A DNA stretch of 5,007 bases from Methanoregulaceae archaeon (GTDB taxonomy: Archaea > Halobacteriota > Methanomicrobia > Methanomicrobiales > Methanospirillaceae). The DNA is taken from positions 1-5,007 of the forward strand of contig JACTVF010000204.1 in the NCBI GenBank assembly GCA_019695435.1, given 5' to 3'. The notes beneath the pieces were generated by a model that had not been told where the DNA came from, did not search any database, and worked only from the letters and a program-made list of their open reading frames with translations. The position numbers and the translations under genes were made by a program. Positions 4,665-5,007 of this stretch are shown in pieces; position 1 is the stretch's first letter; every line of letters starts with the position of its first letter.

Positions 4665-5007
4665 ATGAACGTGGAGAGCAAACCGACACCGATTGATCAG
4701 AGACTCTTTTTGATCTTCATTGTCACGTTTGCAACGATGACGGTCTTCGAGTTTGTCGGGCAGTTTATCTATCCGTATCCACCCGACTAGCGCTCGAACC
4801 TGGTGACCAGCCTCTTTGCGAGCGGGCTTGCGGTCATCATTGCCTACATTCCCCTCAACGCCTACTATTCCGAGAGTGCCCGAGTACTCTCGGAGATGGA
4901 GAAACGCCGGCTGGTGGAAACAGAATTACGGGAGAGCGAATCACGCCTCAGCAGCATCATCCGTGTCGCCCCCGTCGGTATCGGTGTCGAATTCGACCGG
5001 ATCATCC
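4665..5007 (+). pseudogene. PAS-domain membrane sensor (probable histidine kinase) N-terminus, interrupted by in-frame TAG; runs off the window
   Basis: From the ATG at 4665 the frame reads a polar start, a first hydrophobic helix (RLFLIFIVTFATMTVFEFVG, about codons 13-32) and IYPYPPD, then TAG at codon 42 (4788-4790). The same frame continues to the edge (codon 114) with a second helix (LVTSLFASGLAVIIAYIPL, 46-64), a charged coiled-coil linker (about 70-94), and ESRLSSIIRVAPVGIGV, the usual start of a PAS domain. Two helices plus PAS is typical of methanogen sensor histidine kinases; the kinase part lies beyond the window. Conserved-looking sequence on both sides of the TAG argues for one gene, probably with TGG (Trp) changed to TAG. 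Alternatives are restart at the GTG at 4803 (one-helix form) or ATG at 4896 (soluble form), stop readthrough or pyrrolysine insertion, or a sequencing error. Confidence 0.65.

Overview
The window looks like a chromosomal segment of a methanogenic archaeon, most likely order Methanomicrobiales (Methanoregula-like). The reasons are a TrmB-family regulator, AT-rich TATA boxes placed for leaderless or near-leaderless transcription, an S-layer-type surface protein of the kind common in that order, a Pro/Thr-rich cupredoxin lipoprotein, and a PAS-type membrane sensor kinase. Base composition looks moderately GC-rich with AT-rich intergenic promoters. This placement rests on remembered family resemblance; no search was run.

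Layout. Positions 1-169 (minus) hold the first 56 codons of an MFS transporter, divergent from a TrmB-family regulator (233-1069, plus), with a ~60 bp shared promoter region. A 160-200 bp intergenic stretch with one good hairpin follows. Next comes what looks like one functional module. A small Cys-containing HTH regulator (1261-1710) overlaps by ATGA a six-helix membrane protein of unknown function (1707-2804). Behind them, from its own promoter, is a secreted, two-domain S-layer-like protein (2903-3925). The regulator and the surface protein carry almost identical promoter-operators (32 of 35 positions from TATA box through start codon). Each contains a 22-bp inverted repeat lying between TATA box and ATG, with identical spacing. 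The simplest reading is that the HTH protein controls itself, the membrane protein and the surface protein.

Downstream, a convergent minus-strand gene (4021-4512) encodes a copper-binding, amicyanin-like lipoprotein. It is followed by a divergent promoter region with a 9+9 bp inverted repeat and the start of a two-helix PAS sensor protein (4665 to window end). That gene has an in-frame TAG at codon 42, where the reading frame otherwise continues convincingly.

The most notable observations are the duplicated leaderless promoter-operator tying a regulator to a surface protein, and the in-frame TAG in the sensor gene. No CRISPR array, tRNA, rRNA, insertion sequence or transposase was seen.
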